From Amphritea sp. (GTDB lineage Bacteria; Pseudomonadota; Gammaproteobacteria; Pseudomonadales; Balneatricaceae): a stretch of 5,175 nucleotides of DNA. A program made the position numbers and the translations under genes. The stretch's first letter is position 1; every line of letters begins with the position of its first letter. The notes under the pieces are model-generated. The model did not search any database. It was not told where the DNA came from and saw only the letters and a list, made by a program, of their open reading frames with translations. This document shows, piece after piece, positions 4,922 through 5,175 of this stretch. The stretch spans positions 1 to 5,175 of the forward strand of contig JAGPUU010000369.1 of assembly GCA_018067325.1 (NCBI GenBank). The letters are read 5' to 3'.

Positions 4922-4947
4922 ATCACCGCGGGGCGCTGCTCCTACAG
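4922..4947 (-). repeat. REP-like palindromic element
   Basis: On the minus strand the element reads CTGTAGGAGCAGCGCCCCGC followed by GGTGAT. The layout CTGTAGGAGC...CGCGGTGAT resembles Pseudomonas-type REP sequences, in which a GTAGGAGC tetranucleotide flank precedes a small GC-rich hairpin. A single copy is present here and no RAYT transposase is visible. Confidence 0.4.
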
Positions 4948-4960
4948 AAGGAACCGTTTT

Positions 4961-5062
4961 TTCTAGTAAGCCACGCAGTGGCGTTCGAGCAAGTGGGAAA
5001 GCCACGTCTAGCAAGGGAAGCTTGCTTCCCGTCTAGCGAGTATCGCGAAGCGATACGGTCTG
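4961..5062 (-). repeat. Stem-loop module array, locus 3 (four hairpins)
   Basis: Four perfect hairpins with unrelated stems are joined by near-identical linkers. They are GCCAC-GCA-GTGGC (4970-4982), GTGG-GAAAG-CCAC (4993-5005), GGGAAGC-TT-GCTTCCC (5015-5030) and GTATCGC-GAA-GCGATAC (5040-5056). The linkers on the plus strand are TTCTAGTAA, GTTCGAGCAA, GTCTAGCAA and GTCTAGCGA, and GGTCTG closes the array. Read on the minus strand the linkers become TTGCTAGAC-like and the last hairpin has a TTC loop, as at 2767-2829. The array contains three CTAG tetranucleotides. Confidence 0.8.
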
Positions 5063-5148
5063 ATAAATAGCGTCTAATACCCCTTTAGCGTCTATAGTTT
5101 TATTCGATAGTAGAAATCGATAAAAATAGGCTCATGTATGAGGTAGTT

Positions 5149-5175
5149 ATGTCTTCAAAGGATAAGGTTGGCAGT
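5149..5175 (+). CDS. Start of a rightward gene, 9 codons only; integron integrase possible
   Basis: ATG 5149-5151 has GAGG (5140-5143) 5 nt upstream and opens MSSKDKVGS before the window ends. An in-frame ATG at 5134 is possible but has a poorer ribosome site. The gene diverges from the cassette array and lies about 530 bp from the attI-like site. That is the orientation and side where intI sits in integrons, so an integron integrase is a reasonable guess, made from position alone. Nine residues are too few to identify any protein. Confidence 0.4.

Larger units (their letters stand above)
4616..5148. other. Gene-poor region between the cassette array and the rightward gene
   Basis: No clear gene is present. 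It contains the attI-like flank, a 35-codon minus-strand ORF (4611-4718), a candidate minus-strand promoter (4743-4772), an attC-like palindrome (4826-4895), a short palindrome ACACT-GG-AGTGT (4904-4915), a REP-like element (4922-4947), a four-hairpin array (4961-5062) and upstream signals of the gene starting at 5149. Confidence 0.7.

Noticed and set aside
4961..5062. CRISPR array
   Set aside because: Repeats are only 6-10 bp and the variable parts are palindromic, 13-17 bp; this does not match CRISPR repeat-spacer structure, and no cas genes are present.

Overview
The window looks like chromosomal DNA from a marine-type gammaproteobacterium, probably Oceanospirillales-like. This is inferred from the character of the HinT, Pta and AckA proteins, the moderate GC content and the chromosomal-integron-type cassettes; no marker in the window fixes the genus.

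Layout. Bases 1-177 (minus) hold the first 59 codons of a HinT-type HIT protein that runs off the left edge. Its promoter lies at about 213-242. Bases 178-634 are gene-free and carry a 7-bp tandem repeat and one stem-loop module. Bases 635-2761 (plus) hold a tight two-gene operon, pta-ackA, with no gap between stop and start. It converts acetyl-CoA and acetate through acetyl phosphate. After ackA come two more stem-loop modules and a strong, probably bidirectional terminator at 2840-2866.

Bases 2946-4615 are a small integron cassette array, all on the minus strand and convergent with ackA. It has four single-gene cassettes. Three complete attC sites separate them, and an attI-like core GTTAAAT lies at 4609-4615 at the proximal end. 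The attC sites have the expected R''/R' boxes, imperfectly paired arms and extrahelical bases. For three of the four cassettes the R'' box at the end is the exact complement of the R' box at that cassette's own start, as expected of a cassette that was once a circle. The distal cassette keeps its R'' box but has no recognisable attC beyond it. None of the four cassette proteins has a function I can name. One is a small beta-rich-looking protein, one a two-helix membrane protein, one an exported protein with two cysteines, and one a zinc-finger-like membrane protein.

Bases 4616-5148 are gene-free apart from a possible 35-codon leader ORF. They hold a possible cassette promoter, a degenerate attC-like palindrome, a REP-like palindrome and an array of four stem-loop modules. 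A rightward gene starts at 5149 and runs off the edge after 9 codons. Its position and orientation are where an integron integrase would be expected, but its identity cannot be read here.

The most unusual structure not explained by known features is the modular stem-loop family at three loci. Short hairpins with unrelated stems are joined by near-constant linkers related to TTGCTAGAC or TTGCTCG.
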